Part shown: positions 1-9,534 of the stretch, in pieces
Position numbering within the stretch: the first letter of the stretch is position 1
Layout: every line of letters begins with the position of its first letter
Assembly (NCBI GenBank): GCA_017629035.1
Contig: JAGBXX010000031.1
Span: 1-41,792, forward strand
Source: Alistipes sp.
GTDB taxonomy: Bacteria; Bacteroidota; Bacteroidia; Bacteroidales; Rikenellaceae
Direction of reading: 5' to 3'
DNA: 41,792 nt
Notes under the pieces: generated by a model
The model's database searches: none
The model's input: only the letters and a program-made list of their open reading frames with translations
Told to the model about the DNA's origin: nothing
Position numbers and translations under genes: made by a program

Positions 1-470
1 CCCTTGAAAGGAATCTCGAGCTGAGTATCCTTAGCTGCGTCGATAGTGCAGTCCAAAGCTACAGCCTTACGGAACTCGATGTGACCCTTAGTAGTGTCGA
101 AGTGTGAGTTACCTGGGATGATATCGCCAGCCTTAACGAGGTGTGAGAAGAGTACGTTCTCAGCAGCACGACCCTGGTGAGTAGGGATAACATACTCGAA
201 ACCAGTGATAGCGCCGATAGTATCCTTAAGCTGGAAGAATGACTTTGAACCAGCGTAAGCCTCGTCACCAGTCATCATAGCAGCCCACTGACGGTCGCTC
301 ATAGCACCAGTACCTGAGTCAGTCAAGCAGTCGATGTATACCTGCTCTGACTTCAAACCGAAGAGGTTGTAGTGTGCCTCCTTGAGCCACTGCTCACGCT
401 CTGCACGTGTGCTCTTCTTCAATGGCTCAACCATCTTAATTCGATACGCTTCTGCAAATGGGATTTCCAT
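1..470 (-). CDS. tnaA: Tryptophanase, N-terminal part (runs off the left edge)
   Basis: PLP-dependent beta-eliminating lyase that splits L-tryptophan to indole, pyruvate and ammonia in the cytoplasm. Only the first 156 codons are in the window; the gene continues past base 1. The N-terminus MEIPFAEAYRIKMVEP, then LTDSGTGAMSDRQW, GDEAYAGSKSFF, IPTHQGRAAENVLF and the segment around GNSHFDTTKGHIE follow the tryptophanase/tyrosine phenol-lyase family and resemble Bacteroides tryptophanases from memory. The active-site lysine lies outside the window, so tyrosine phenol-lyase cannot be fully excluded, but the overall pattern favours tryptophanase. The ATG at 468-470 is the first in frame. A good Bacteroidota promoter lies about 100 bases upstream. 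The roughly 90-base leader has no convincing TnaC-like leader peptide. Confidence 0.88.
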   Translation of the reverse strand, partial: MEIPFAEAYRIKMVEPLKKSTRAEREQWLKEAHYNLFGLKSEQVYIDCLTDSGTGAMSDRQWAAMMTGDEAYAGSKSFFQLKDTIGAITGFEYVIPTHQGRAAENVLFSHLVKAGDIIPGNSHFDTTKGHIEFRKAVALDCTIDAAKDTQLEIPFK

Positions 471-567
471 AATTCTGAATTGTTTTAAGGTTATTATTAG
501 TTTAAAAATATATTCTTTTTCTGTTGCAATTATATATATAATATCCTATATTATATGCATAACTGCA

Positions 568-598
568 CAAAGATAGGCAAAAATATAGTCAATTGCAA
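568..598 (-). promoter_or_regulatory. Bacteroidota promoter of tnaA
   Basis: Read on the minus strand, TTG at 596-598 is followed after 20 bases by TATCTTTG at 568-575, matching the Bacteroidota -33/-7 consensus TTTG-N19/21-TAnnTTTG. Transcription should start near 560, giving an A/T-rich leader of about 90 bases. The region 471-644 holds no other gene that I can support. Confidence 0.72.
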
Positions 599-644
599 CC
601 CCCGAACAAAATATTTTTATTCTTTAATTTTTCAAAAAACCATA

Positions 645-1649
645 TTACTCCTTATTAGCAATAAGAAGCTCAAGTATCTGAACAGCATTCAGGGCTGCTC
701 CCTTGCGGATTTGGTCGGCTACGCACCAGAATGTTATACCATTCTCGTTGCACAGATCCTTACGCACACGACCTACATATACTGGGTCCTGGCCCTGAGT
801 AAAGAGTGGCATAGGGTAGCGCTTCTCGGCTGGCTCGTCGATAAGCACGATGCCCTTGGTCTGGGCAAATGCTTCACGTACCTGCTCCACGCTGAGCTCC
901 TCCTCGGTCTCCACCCAGATGGCCTCAGAGTGCGCACGCATAACGGGTACACGCACACATGTAGCCGATGTGCGGATGTCGGAGTGCATGATCTTGCGTG
1001 TCTCGAAGAACATCTTCATCTCCTCCTTGGTATAGTCGTTGTCCTGGAACATGTCGATATGAGGGATGAGGTTGTAGGCGAGCTGGTATGCAAACTTCTC
1101 GATCTTTGGATCCTCGCCCTCAACGATTGAGCGCTGCTGCTCCTGGAGCTCCTGCATGCCTGTAGCACCTGCGCCACTTGCCGACTGATATGTAGCAACG
1201 TGTACACGTGTGATGTGCGAGAGTCGCTCGATAGCACCGAGCGCCACAACCATCTGGATAGTTGTGCAGTTAGGGTTTGCGATGATTCGGCGTGGTGCGT
1301 TGAATGCATCCTCGCCATTGACCTCGGGAACAACAAGAGGCACATCGTCCTCCATGCGAAATGCCGACGAGTTGTCGATCATAAAGGCACCATGCTTGGT
1401 GATAGTCTCGGCAAACTCGATAGATGTCGAGCCACCAGCCGAGCAGAGTGCAACGTCTATATCCTTGAAATCGTCGTTATGCTGAAGCTCTCGCACGGTG
1501 ATATCCTCGCCACGGAAGCGGTAGGTTGTGCCTGTGCTACGCTTTGAGCCGAACAATCTGAGCTCGTCGATATGCATCGGGTGGTTCTCCAAAATAGCGA
1601 GAAACTCCTGTCCTACGGCGCCACTTGCGCCAACGATAGCAATCTTCAT
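645..1649 (-). CDS. asd: Aspartate-semialdehyde dehydrogenase
   Basis: Reduces aspartyl phosphate to aspartate semialdehyde with NADPH, the branch point to lysine/diaminopimelate, threonine and methionine. The 334-residue protein has the normal length. It opens with the Rossmann motif [11 protein letters not shown] (residues 6-16). The catalytic cysteine is C128 in NPNCTT, and the RxH substrate/acid-base motif is R238-H240 in [14 protein letters not shown] near residue 91 is typical of the bacterial family. It lies 57 bases downstream of the penicillin-binding protein gene on the same strand with no clear promoter or terminator between, so the two may be co-transcribed; both serve the cell wall, since diaminopimelate is a peptidoglycan precursor. 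Confidence 0.96.
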   Translation of the reverse strand: MKIAIVGASGAVGQEFLAILENHPMHIDELRLFGSKRSTGTTYRFRGEDITVRELQHNDDFKDIDVALCSAGGSTSIEFAETITKHGAFMIDNSSAFRMEDDVPLVVPEVNGEDAFNAPRRIIANPNCTTIQMVVALGAIERLSHITRVHVATYQSASGAGATGMQELQEQQRSIVEGEDPKIEKFAYQLAYNLIPHIDMFQDNDYTKEEMKMFFETRKIMHSDIRTSATCVRVPVMRAHSEAIWVETEEELSVEQVREAFAQTKGIVLIDEPAEKRYPMPLFTQGQDPVYVGRVRKDLCNENGITFWCVADQIRKGAALNAVQILELLIANKE

Positions 1650-1706
1650 AGTGTTAGTGTTATATTAGTTAATACTTTCGACCTGGGGAGCCGATGACCC
1701 CTTCGA

Positions 1707-4193
1707 TTAGAAGAAGTCACCCTCCTGGTCGATAAACTTATCTGGTACAACATCAGAGTTCTGGAAGCTCTCCTCTGTAACCTTGTGAGTTGTGGTCATA
1801 GCACTCTCAGCAGGCATCTTACAGTTGAACTTAGGCTTTGGTGTTGTGAACTTAAACTTGTCCTCTCGGTTAACGCCAAGGGTACCATCCTCGTAGACCT
1901 TCTTGAGGAATCTACCAGTGATAGGGAGTGCGATACGTGAACCGTCGGCACTGCGCAAGAAACGGATGGTGTTCTCCTCACCACCTACCCATGTGCCGAT
2001 CACAAGGTTAGGTGTGGCGCACATAAACCATGCGTCGACATTCTTGTTTGTTGTACCAGTCTTGGCTGCGATATCCATGCTTGAACCACCAGGACCAAGG
2101 TAGTTCAACATTCTACGACCTGTACCGCCGGTGATTACCTTCTTCATCATCTCGATTACGGTGTGTGCCACACGCTCAGGAAGCACGTCGTTGGCCTTAG
2201 GTGTGAAGGTTGCAAGCACGTTGCCCTGCTTATCCTCGATGCGGGTAACGTAGATAGGGTCGATGCGCACACCCTGGTTGACGAATGTGCTATATGCTCC
2301 TGCCATCTCGAATGGGTTACTATCGTACGAACCCAAGCAGAGTGATGGTACAGGCTCGATCCAGCTGCGGATACCAATCTCGTGGATATACTTAGCCACC
2401 TTCTCAGGATTCTTAGCATTCTTCATGATGAATGCCGAGTAGTTGTTGCGGCTCTTCATCAAACCCCAGTAGAGAGGGTGGTGGGTGCCATCATAACCGC
2501 CGCCACCTGCCTCCTTAGGCGACCAGCTGCGACCATGGTACTTGATTGTAACACGCTCGTTGCGCACAGCCTTACATGGGTTCATGCCGAGCACCTCGAT
2601 AGCGTATGAGTAGATGAATGGCTTGGCTGTAGAACCAATCTGACGCTTGGTCTGTGTCGCTGCATCGTACTTGAAGAATCGGTAGCTTGGACCGCCGACA
2701 TAGGCACGCACGTGGCCATTGTTAGGATCTACTGCAACCATCGCTGGGCGCATGATCGACTTGTGGTGGATGATAGAGTCACGTGGAGTCATCATCGTAT
2801 CACGCACGCCGTTGTATGTGAAGACATCCATGCGTACCTTGGTGTTGAATACGTTGAGTATCTGCTCCTCGGTATATCCATCCTTGGTCATGTGACGCCA
2901 ACGGTCTGTCTGACGCATTGCCGAGAGAATCTTCTGCTCGGTTTTCTCTTTGCCCACACGCAAGTAGAGCTGACCTGTGGCCTTAATCTGGTTATTCATC
3001 TGTGGCTGTACCACCTCACGCATGTGCTCGTGTGCAGCCTCCTCGGCGAGCACCTGCATCTGTGCATCGAGTGTGGTGTAGATGCGAAGACCATCACGAT
3101 AGATATCATAAGGCTCGCCATTGCTCTTGAGGTTCTTCTTGCACCAGCCCATCACTGGATCCTCCTCGTACTGCTTCTTAGCCTGCTCGTAGTCCCACTC
3201 TGTGAGGAACTGGTTGCGCTTAGGCTCTGAGGCTGTGAGGTTACGACGAACCATCTCACGGAAATATGTCGCCATACCCTCGTTGTGCGAGTCTGCAGAG
3301 CGGTGGAAGCGTGATAGGTCGATAGGGAGCTGCATGAGCGAGTCGGCTGTCGAGCGGCTGATAGCGCCCGCTACAACCATACGCTCGAGTACGAGGTTAC
3401 GACGCTCCACGGCCTTAGGATTAGGCTTGCCAGCACGCATAGGGGCGTATGTGCCTGGCGCCTTCACCTGGCCTGCGATAACCGCCGCCTCGTCGATGGT
3501 AAGGTCGTATGGCTCCTTGCCGAAGAAGTTGTTGGCAGCCGAGCGGATACCGAAGTTAGAGCTTGAGAACTCCACGGTGTTGAGATACATCGCCACGATC
3601 TCCTCCTTGGTATAGTTGTGCTCGAGCTGTGTTGCGATGACATACTCCTGAGCCTTGGCTGTCACAGTACCAGCCTTACCCTCAAGACCCTTATCACGGC
3701 GACGTGTCTTGTAGAGGTTCTTGGCCAGCTGCTGGGTGATGGTACTACCACCTCCCTGCTCCTTCTGTCCGAGTATCACGGTCTTGATACCCGCACGTGC
3801 TGTTGCCTGGAAGTCGATACCCGAGTGCTCGAAGAATCGAAGGTCCTCGGTGGCAATCAATGCTGCAACGATAGGTGGAAGCTCATGGCCATCAATCGTG
3901 AGCCACTTGTCACGGTTGAGTGGGAAGAGGTCCTCGAACGTGAGGTGAGAACGGTTCTCAACGAAGTAGGTTCCCAGCAATGCACCATCGGCCGAGTAGA
4001 TCTCGGTGGCGAGGTTTGTCTGCGGATTCTCCAGCTCGTCGAAGGTAGGCATTGGGCCCAACACCTCAAATCGCGCGAGGGTGAAGAGTAGTGTGAGTCC
4101 CAGTACTCCTGTGAGCGTCACGGCCCACATAGCGATAACGAGCCATCGTTTCAGGCTACGTTTGTTGCTCTTTGGTTGTTCCTTCTTTGTCAT
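1707..4193 (-). CDS. mrcA: Class A penicillin-binding protein (PBP1A type)
   Basis: Bifunctional inner-membrane enzyme that polymerises lipid II (transglycosylase) and cross-links peptide stems (transpeptidase) in the periplasm. The 828-residue protein has a basic cytoplasmic tail, one membrane segment at about 17-40, a GT51 domain with catalytic E116 in TEDLRFFEHSG and the GGGSTITQQLAKN motif (147-159), then a transpeptidase domain with STAK (521-524, nucleophile S521), SRN (581-583) and KTGTT (711-715). All key motifs are intact. The start is the first ATG, before a Lys/Arg-rich tail. It lies 77 bases behind the large outer-membrane protein gene. The symbol mrcA is used loosely, since Bacteroidota usually carry more than one class A PBP. 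Confidence 0.95.
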   Translation of the reverse strand: MTKKEQPKSNKRSLKRWLVIAMWAVTLTGVLGLTLLFTLARFEVLGPMPTFDELENPQTNLATEIYSADGALLGTYFVENRSHLTFEDLFPLNRDKWLTIDGHELPPIVAALIATEDLRFFEHSGIDFQATARAGIKTVILGQKEQGGGSTITQQLAKNLYKTRRRDKGLEGKAGTVTAKAQEYVIATQLEHNYTKEEIVAMYLNTVEFSSSNFGIRSAANNFFGKEPYDLTIDEAAVIAGQVKAPGTYAPMRAGKPNPKAVERRNLVLERMVVAGAISRSTADSLMQLPIDLSRFHRSADSHNEGMATYFREMVRRNLTASEPKRNQFLTEWDYEQAKKQYEEDPVMGWCKKNLKSNGEPYDIYRDGLRIYTTLDAQMQVLAEEAAHEHMREVVQPQMNNQIKATGQLYLRVGKEKTEQKILSAMRQTDRWRHMTKDGYTEEQILNVFNTKVRMDVFTYNGVRDTMMTPRDSIIHHKSIMRPAMVAVDPNNGHVRAYVGGPSYRFFKYDAATQTKRQIGSTAKPFIYSYAIEVLGMNPCKAVRNERVTIKYHGRSWSPKEAGGGGYDGTHHPLYWGLMKSRNNYSAFIMKNAKNPEKVAKYIHEIGIRSWIEPVPSLCLGSYDSNPFEMAGAYSTFVNQGVRIDPIYVTRIEDKQGNVLATFTPKANDVLPERVAHTVIEMMKKVITGGTGRRMLNYLGPGGSSMDIAAKTGTTNKNVDAWFMCATPNLVIGTWVGGEENTIRFLRSADGSRIALPITGRFLKKVYEDGTLGVNREDKFKFTTPKPKFNCKMPAESAMTTTHKVTEESFQNSDVVPDKFIDQEGDFF

Positions 4194-4215
4194 ATTTGTT
4201 AGGTTTTATATTTTA

Positions 4216-4239
4216 TCCTATGTTGTTTCCTATGTTGTT
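4216..4239. repeat. Perfect 12-bp tandem duplication
   Basis: TCCTATGTTGTT occurs twice head to tail (4216-4227 and 4228-4239) in the 77-base gap between the outer-membrane protein gene and the penicillin-binding protein gene. It lies in the leader of the latter, 23 bases from the start codon. Confidence 0.9.
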
Positions 4240-4270
4240 CTCCTTTTTTGTTCCGTTCTCTTCTACTCGG

Positions 4271-7249
4271 TTAGAATGGGAGTCCTAAGCCGAAGTTTAT
4301 ATAAAATCTCTTACCCTTGCCCAGTGGGCTGTTCGACCCCTTGCCATAGAGCGAGAGTGTTGCCGTTGCTGTTGCTGAGTGGGGTAGGCTGAAGATGTTG
4401 AAATCTACGATGATATCACCACCATAGGCCCATAGCTCACGGCGCAGGTTTACGATGTCGCCACTCTCGTTGAAGGCTGGCTTGCTAAACGAGGCGTAGT
4501 CGCCACCAAGGTTCAGGCGCAGTCGCTTGAAGTATATCACGCCACCCCAGCCACCATCGGGATACCACACGGGGAGCTGGTAGTTGAGCGATGTTGCCAT
4601 GTAGTTTTTGTTGTGTATGTCGTACGACGAGAATCCTCGTGGCAGGAGTCGTGTAGACTTAAATGCAAGACCCGAGAGTATGTAGTCCGACTGGAAGCCA
4701 CCTATCGAGGTCTGGTACGATGCCGCTATGGAGAGCGAGTGGTGCTTGGCAAAGCCTGGAGTGTAGAGCTTGCCGTAGAGCACTGCCAGATGACCGAAGT
4801 TGTCGGTTGTAGGGTTGAGCGTATAGCTTGCCGAGAGCACCACACCCCATGGGGGCAGGAAGTCACGGTGTGCCATGCGCACCTGGTCGCTAAAGCCGAG
4901 GCCCAAGCTCAGCTGATGAACGCCCTCGCTATATCCGATAGTCTTGATATTGCTAATCTTGCCACCACCAAGCTCTATCTTGTCGACATTTGCCGTCATG
5001 CCATTCGAGAAGTTCCACGACGTAGACACAGAGAGCTGCGAGGTGTGGTATCCTCGCTGAAAGAGCAGCGGCAGGGTAGCACCCACGCTCACCGAGTAGT
5101 AGCGATCCTTGGCTGGAGCATCGGGGAACTCAATCTCCTGCGTGTCGGGGTTGTAGAAGTAGATGGTGTGCATATTCTGCTGACCACCATACGTGCCACT
5201 TGCCCAGAGGTTGATGCCAAGGCCATAGTATCGTAGTGTGCCTTTGAATACTGATCCCTCGTCGTGATTCCATCCCCAGGTGACAAAGCCCTCGGTTGTC
5301 GAGAGTAGGTTCTGCGATATGAGCGTTGCACCGAGGTTGAAGGCGATCTTCGACTCCTCGACAATCTCGTATGGGTTGTACGACGCAGGGGCCCAGCTAT
5401 GTACATTTATGGCGTGGCCTATGCGGCTGAAGCGTCGCTTGGGGTGTTTTACGGCTATGCTGTCGGCAGCCACGCTATCAAATCGCACGGTGTCGAGGTT
5501 GATGACGCCCCATGGCTTGCTCTCGGGCAGCAGCATCGCCTCGGGGTGTGGACGATACTCCACCTCGTTATCTGTTGTTATGCGCTGCAACACGGGTAGG
5601 TAACCACGTTTGTCGTAGCTCGTTGCCACAACATGCTCCTTGTCGTAGGGGGCAGGGCTGAATGAGCCATACTGCGAGCTCGAGAGCTGATACTCCTTGC
5701 CTGTGCTAAGGTCGAGGGAGTGTAGCTCATCACGTCCCGAGGCTATGGAGCCAAAGTATAGCTTGCCGTTCGAGGCTCTCAGGTTGCTCAGTGTGGTATA
5801 TGCTGCACGTGTCACACTCTCGGTGCCACTCTCCGTGTGGCGAGCTATGTGCATGCCCTCATCGTCGGTGATAATGGCGTAGAGGGCCTCGGTGGTGTTG
5901 TCGTACGCCAGGCCATGTATCTCCACACCCTGAGGGAGTGTCGTGCGGCGGCTATGCTCCGTGCCTGCATCGACAATGATGTGGTATCTGCCGTCGATGG
6001 TATACTCCACCCATGCCATATTACCCTTATGGGTAGGTGTGGGGTAGAGAATGTTAGCCTTGCTACGATATTTCGTTGTGCGGCCGCTTTGTATGTTGTG
6101 GTAGTAGAGCTTCGATGTCACCTTCTGCTCAAAGAGTGTGCTTCGTTGGTACTCTGTCCACCAAAGTCTGCCGAAGTTGTCAAGCGCAGGGCGTGTCGAC
6201 AATGGTCCTGTGCGCAGCAGCTCACGCTCACTACCCAGGCTGTCGATAAGCACAAAGGCTGCAGGGGTGTCGAAATCCTCCTTGAGGGCTATTATCGAGC
6301 CATCGTTTGTGGCAACGGGGTGTGAGTATGTGGTGTAGCTCTTAGGCTCGGGTATTGCAATATGCTCGGTTGTCTGCGTCACGCTCGGCAGGCTCTGCCA
6401 GTGGTTGTGGAGTGTGGTGAATGTATCCTTGAAGAGTCGTGGCTGCGTAGTGCCGTAGAGCTTTTTGAAGACCCACGAGTTCGATACCACCATCCATGGA
6501 CGGCGTGATGTGAGCTCAGCCATGTCGTTGCCGAGTATCACACCATAGGCGTTGTAGCCATGGCGGCAGAGGAAATATCCGAGGTTGTAGTGGTTGGGTA
6601 TGTAGTCCTTGAACGAGCCGCAGAACCACTTGTCACGGCTACGAAACTCCGAGGTTATATCGCCATAGGCACGATAGGCCATAGAGAAGGATGGTTGCAA
6701 GCCACGTCCAAATGTCGACATCTCGGTCTCGGACATCACAGCATCGCCCTCCATCATCCATAGAGGCATGAAGAGTAGTCCTATGGTCGAGCTCTGCTGG
6801 CCGATGATGTAGCTCAGGGCCTTGACAATGCCTCGGTTGAGGTTGTTGTACTGCACGGCGTGGCGATACTCGTGGGCTACGAGCTGCTTGGTCCAGGGCA
6901 TGGAGTAGCCGTTAATATCGGGTGTAGAGAGAAACTCCACACGTTTAGGTAGCCACATCACAAGACCGTTGGATAGCATATTCGAGGGGTGCACCACAAA
7001 TGGAATAGACATCTGCGGATGCTTGTAGCCGTAGGCTATATCGCTCTGCACGGCGTCGAGATATAGAGCCATCTCGGAGGCTATGTGGCGTGCCGTGTCG
7101 GGGTATACTATGCGATATTTCTCGCCACGCATCTGTCGCCACTTGAACGATGTGGGGTCAGCACCCCAGCTATAATACTGCGCACTAGATCTCTCTACGG
7201 CGAGTAAGCCGCAGAGTATCAAGACGATATGTAGAATAAATCTCTTCAT
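4271..7249 (-). CDS. Exported propeller/outer-membrane protein with HExxH metallopeptidase-like domain
   Basis: A 992-residue exported protein of no function known to me. Counting from the ATG at 7247-7249, residues 1-23 form a signal peptide ending in SSAQ. An N-terminal domain carries HEYRH (126-130), an HExxH zinc signature, and WMMEGDA (164-170), a possible third zinc ligand E167, as in gluzincin (peptidase MA-like) domains. The middle, about 300-600, has repeated beta-strand units like TolB/WD40 propellers. The C-terminal third alternates aromatic and polar strands and ends in NFGLGLPF, as outer-membrane barrels do. An upstream in-frame ATG at 7291 overlaps the promoter -7 box, so I reject it. 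Peptidase activity is inferred from the motif only; the protein could instead be a structural outer-membrane component. Confidence 0.8.
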   Translation of the reverse strand: MKRFILHIVLILCGLLAVERSSAQYYSWGADPTSFKWRQMRGEKYRIVYPDTARHIASEMALYLDAVQSDIAYGYKHPQMSIPFVVHPSNMLSNGLVMWLPKRVEFLSTPDINGYSMPWTKQLVAHEYRHAVQYNNLNRGIVKALSYIIGQQSSTIGLLFMPLWMMEGDAVMSETEMSTFGRGLQPSFSMAYRAYGDITSEFRSRDKWFCGSFKDYIPNHYNLGYFLCRHGYNAYGVILGNDMAELTSRRPWMVVSNSWVFKKLYGTTQPRLFKDTFTTLHNHWQSLPSVTQTTEHIAIPEPKSYTTYSHPVATNDGSIIALKEDFDTPAAFVLIDSLGSERELLRTGPLSTRPALDNFGRLWWTEYQRSTLFEQKVTSKLYYHNIQSGRTTKYRSKANILYPTPTHKGNMAWVEYTIDGRYHIIVDAGTEHSRRTTLPQGVEIHGLAYDNTTEALYAIITDDEGMHIARHTESGTESVTRAAYTTLSNLRASNGKLYFGSIASGRDELHSLDLSTGKEYQLSSSQYGSFSPAPYDKEHVVATSYDKRGYLPVLQRITTDNEVEYRPHPEAMLLPESKPWGVINLDTVRFDSVAADSIAVKHPKRRFSRIGHAINVHSWAPASYNPYEIVEESKIAFNLGATLISQNLLSTTEGFVTWGWNHDEGSVFKGTLRYYGLGINLWASGTYGGQQNMHTIYFYNPDTQEIEFPDAPAKDRYYSVSVGATLPLLFQRGYHTSQLSVSTSWNFSNGMTANVDKIELGGGKISNIKTIGYSEGVHQLSLGLGFSDQVRMAHRDFLPPWGVVLSASYTLNPTTDNFGHLAVLYGKLYTPGFAKHHSLSIAASYQTSIGGFQSDYILSGLAFKSTRLLPRGFSSYDIHNKNYMATSLNYQLPVWYPDGGWGGVIYFKRLRLNLGGDYASFSKPAFNESGDIVNLRRELWAYGGDIIVDFNIFSLPHSATATATLSLYGKGSNSPLGKGKRFYINFGLGLPF

Positions 7250-7288
7250 GTGTGCGTGTGCGCAAATCGTATGCATATATTTAGCGCC

Positions 7289-7296
7289 CAAAGATA
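7289..7296 (-). promoter_or_regulatory. Promoter -7 box of the 992-residue outer-membrane protein gene
   Basis: TATCTTTG on the minus strand matches TAnnTTTG. The -33 region about 20 bases upstream is only TTTC, so the match is partial. It places transcription start near 7280 and rules out the ATG at 7291 as the start codon. The rest of 7250-7430 is divergent promoter DNA shared with cstA. Confidence 0.55.
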
Positions 7297-7430
7297 CGAA
7301 AAAAAACTCAATTTCGAAAGCCTTCGCGCTATTCGTTTTTGAGGGTGCGGGGCGTAATTATTTTGTGTATGAAGGTGCACGGAACGCAAATTTTTACTAA
7401 TTTCGCATCGTAACCCAAAAAAATCAGAGT

Positions 7431-8864
7431 ATGATAACCTTTGTTGTTTGTCTTGTAGTATTGATATCGTCCTACTTCCTATATGGTAGAGTTTTGGAGC
7501 GTGTGGTGGGTATCGATGCCTCGGCCAGTGTCCCCTCGCAGACACACTACGATGGTGTTGATTTTATACCACTTCCTCGTTGGCGAATATTTCTAATTCA
7601 GCTACTTAACATCGCTGGTACTGGCCCTATATTTGGTGCTATACTTGGTGCTTGCTATGGTCCTGTGGCATTTCTGTGGATTACTATCGGAGGTATTTTT
7701 ATGGGTGCCATGCACGACTTCATGTCGGGTGTTATCTCGTTGCGCCATGATGGAGAGAGTCTGCCCGAGATCATCGGCCGATATTTGGGTCGTGGTATGC
7801 ATCGATTTACCCTTGTGGTGATACCTGTTTTGATGATTTTGGTGGGTGCTGTGTTTATTGTTACCCCTTCGCAGATTTTGGCCGATAAGACCGATATTCC
7901 CTACCTTGTGTGGGTTGGAATAGTCATTGTTTACTACCTTGTGGCTACGGTGTTGCCTATTGATAAGATTATTGGTAAGATATACCCACTATTTGGTGCG
8001 GCGTTGATATTTATGGCAGTAGCTCTGCTCGTTGTTTTGTTCGTTGGTGACTACACTATTCCTGAGTTGGTAGATGTTGATAATCATCACTTTAACGCCG
8101 AAAAGCTCCCTATTGTGCCAACACTATTTATTAGCATTGCCTGTGGTGCTATCTCGGGATTTCATGCCACGCAGTCGCCACTTATGGCACGCTGCATGAC
8201 AAACGAGAAGCAGGCAAAGCCTGTGTTGTTTGGAGCCATGATTTCGGAGTCGATAATAGCTCTTATTTGGGCAGCTATGGCCATGGCATTCTTTGCTGGT
8301 GTCGAGGGTCTTAACACCTTTATGCAGGAGAATGGTAGCAATGCAGGTGTTGCGGTGTCGCTCATCTGCGATACCACGCTTGGTCGTGTGGGAAGTATCC
8401 TTGCAATTCTCGGTGTTGTTATTGCCCCTATCACCTCGGGCGATACCGCCTTTCGCTCGGCACGCCTTATCATTGCCGATATGATGAAGTACGACCAGAA
8501 GCCTATATATAAGAGGTTGGTTGTGAGCCTTCCGCTATTTGCCATAGGTGTATTTATCGCCTTTATAGATTTTGATATCATCTGGCGATACTTCGCCTGG
8601 TCAAATCAGGCCCTCTCGGTGCTCACGCTCTGGATGATTACCGCATGGCTTGTGCGCCGTGGTAGCCGAGCTACACTGCTTGCCCTCGTGCCAGCGATTA
8701 TTATGACCTATATATGCTCCTCGTTTATCTTTGTCTCAAATCAGTTTGTGGGACTGGGAGCTACTACCGAGGCCTATATCTATGGTGCTGCACTTGCGGC
8801 AGTGATTTCAGGATTACTAATGTTAAATATATACAAAAATGGCAAACAACGAGCTCAGATTTAA
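7431..8864 (+). CDS. cstA: Carbon starvation protein CstA family transporter (short form)
   Basis: Inner-membrane transporter of the CstA/BtsT family, whose characterised members take up pyruvate or peptides under carbon limitation. The 477-residue protein is almost entirely hydrophobic with about a dozen membrane segments. Family-like stretches include LNIAGTGPIFGAILGACYGP near residue 61, GAMHDFMSGVISLRHDGES near 96, ISGFHATQSPLMARC near 241 and APITSGDTAFRSARL near 331. It is much shorter than the roughly 700-residue E. coli protein, lacking its C-terminal extension, which is usual for this class in Bacteroidota. The start is the first ATG. A weak -7-like TAATTTCG lies at 7398-7405 without a good -33 partner. 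The stop overlaps the next gene by 26 bases, so they are probably translated together. Confidence 0.92.
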   Translation: MITFVVCLVVLISSYFLYGRVLERVVGIDASASVPSQTHYDGVDFIPLPRWRIFLIQLLNIAGTGPIFGAILGACYGPVAFLWITIGGIFMGAMHDFMSGVISLRHDGESLPEIIGRYLGRGMHRFTLVVIPVLMILVGAVFIVTPSQILADKTDIPYLVWVGIVIVYYLVATVLPIDKIIGKIYPLFGAALIFMAVALLVVLFVGDYTIPELVDVDNHHFNAEKLPIVPTLFISIACGAISGFHATQSPLMARCMTNEKQAKPVLFGAMISESIIALIWAAMAMAFFAGVEGLNTFMQENGSNAGVAVSLICDTTLGRVGSILAILGVVIAPITSGDTAFRSARLIIADMMKYDQKPIYKRLVVSLPLFAIGVFIAFIDFDIIWRYFAWSNQALSVLTLWMITAWLVRRGSRATLLALVPAIIMTYICSSFIFVSNQFVGLGATTEAYIYGAALAAVISGLLMLNIYKNGKQRAQI

Positions 8865-9534
8865 CCCAACTACCGACCAGGAGTTTGAACTCGAGGGTGG
8901 AGGAAAATATAATTTTGTGCATCACAAGGAGCGAGTTGATAGACTCGTTGCGGAGTCTCGCTACGACGAGGCTTGCGAGGCTCGTTACGAGGCCTTTCAG
9001 CTGCTTGCCGATATTCTTCCCGAGGATGAGCCTATGCCTCTGAGCTGGGGTCATGGCAATAGCCGTGCTGCGCTGACTATTCTCTATGGCTCGGCCGTGG
9101 ATCACTTCCGTATTGGTGACTTGGAGATGGCTATGGCACAGTTGGAGTTGCTCTTGGATTGCGATCCTGAGGATCATTTTGAGGGTGTTAATCTCTTGGC
9201 TTTGTGTTATATAGCCATGGAGGAGTGGGATGCCTTCGAGGATCTGCTTATCGACCTTACGGATAAGTCTGCCGAGGCTGTGGTAGCACGCCTGTGGGCT
9301 CGATATAGAGAGGAGGGTGTGGTTGATAAGTCGCTCGTGAAGTTGCTTGTGTCACGACACAAGGCATACTACGAGGAGCTGCTCGCCGCTGAGCACCCCG
9401 ACGACGAGGCCTTTCGCCGTGATATCGCCTCGGAGCGACCCTCGCAGCGTGCTGAGGCCCGTGAGTGGTGGTTGCTCACAGAGCCTTTGTGGCGTGAGTT
9501 CCCCGAGTTTATCGACTCTCTAAGACTACTTTGA
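8839..9534 (+). CDS. Tetratricopeptide-like helical repeat protein
   Basis: A 231-residue, acidic, soluble, mainly helical protein. Segments such as AVDHFRIGDLEMAMAQLELL followed by VNLLALCYIAMEEWDAFEDL have the spacing and small/large residue pattern of TPR helices (about residues 90-150), which usually mediate protein-protein contacts. No catalytic motif or signal peptide is visible. It starts 26 bases inside the end of cstA in another frame, so it is translationally coupled to that transporter and may act with it; that is inference from position. Its last 9 bases overlap the 3' end of the convergent AraC-type gene. I do not recognise a named family. Confidence 0.8.
   Translation: MANNELRFNPTTDQEFELEGGGKYNFVHHKERVDRLVAESRYDEACEARYEAFQLLADILPEDEPMPLSWGHGNSRAALTILYGSAVDHFRIGDLEMAMAQLELLLDCDPEDHFEGVNLLALCYIAMEEWDAFEDLLIDLTDKSAEAVVARLWARYREEGVVDKSLVKLLVSRHKAYYEELLAAEHPDDEAFRRDIASERPSQRAEAREWWLLTEPLWREFPEFIDSLRLL

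Noticed and set aside
471-567. TnaC-like leader peptide before tnaA
   Set aside because: The only short frame in the leader is ATG followed by three codons and a stop; no Trp codon is present.
555-1130. Plus-strand frame of 191 codons opposite asd
   Set aside because: It overlaps asd, which is certain, and its translation has no recognisable domain.
9526-9534. Frameshift or misassembly where two convergent genes overlap
   Set aside because: A 9-base overlap of convergent stop codons is common in compact genomes, and both proteins end naturally.
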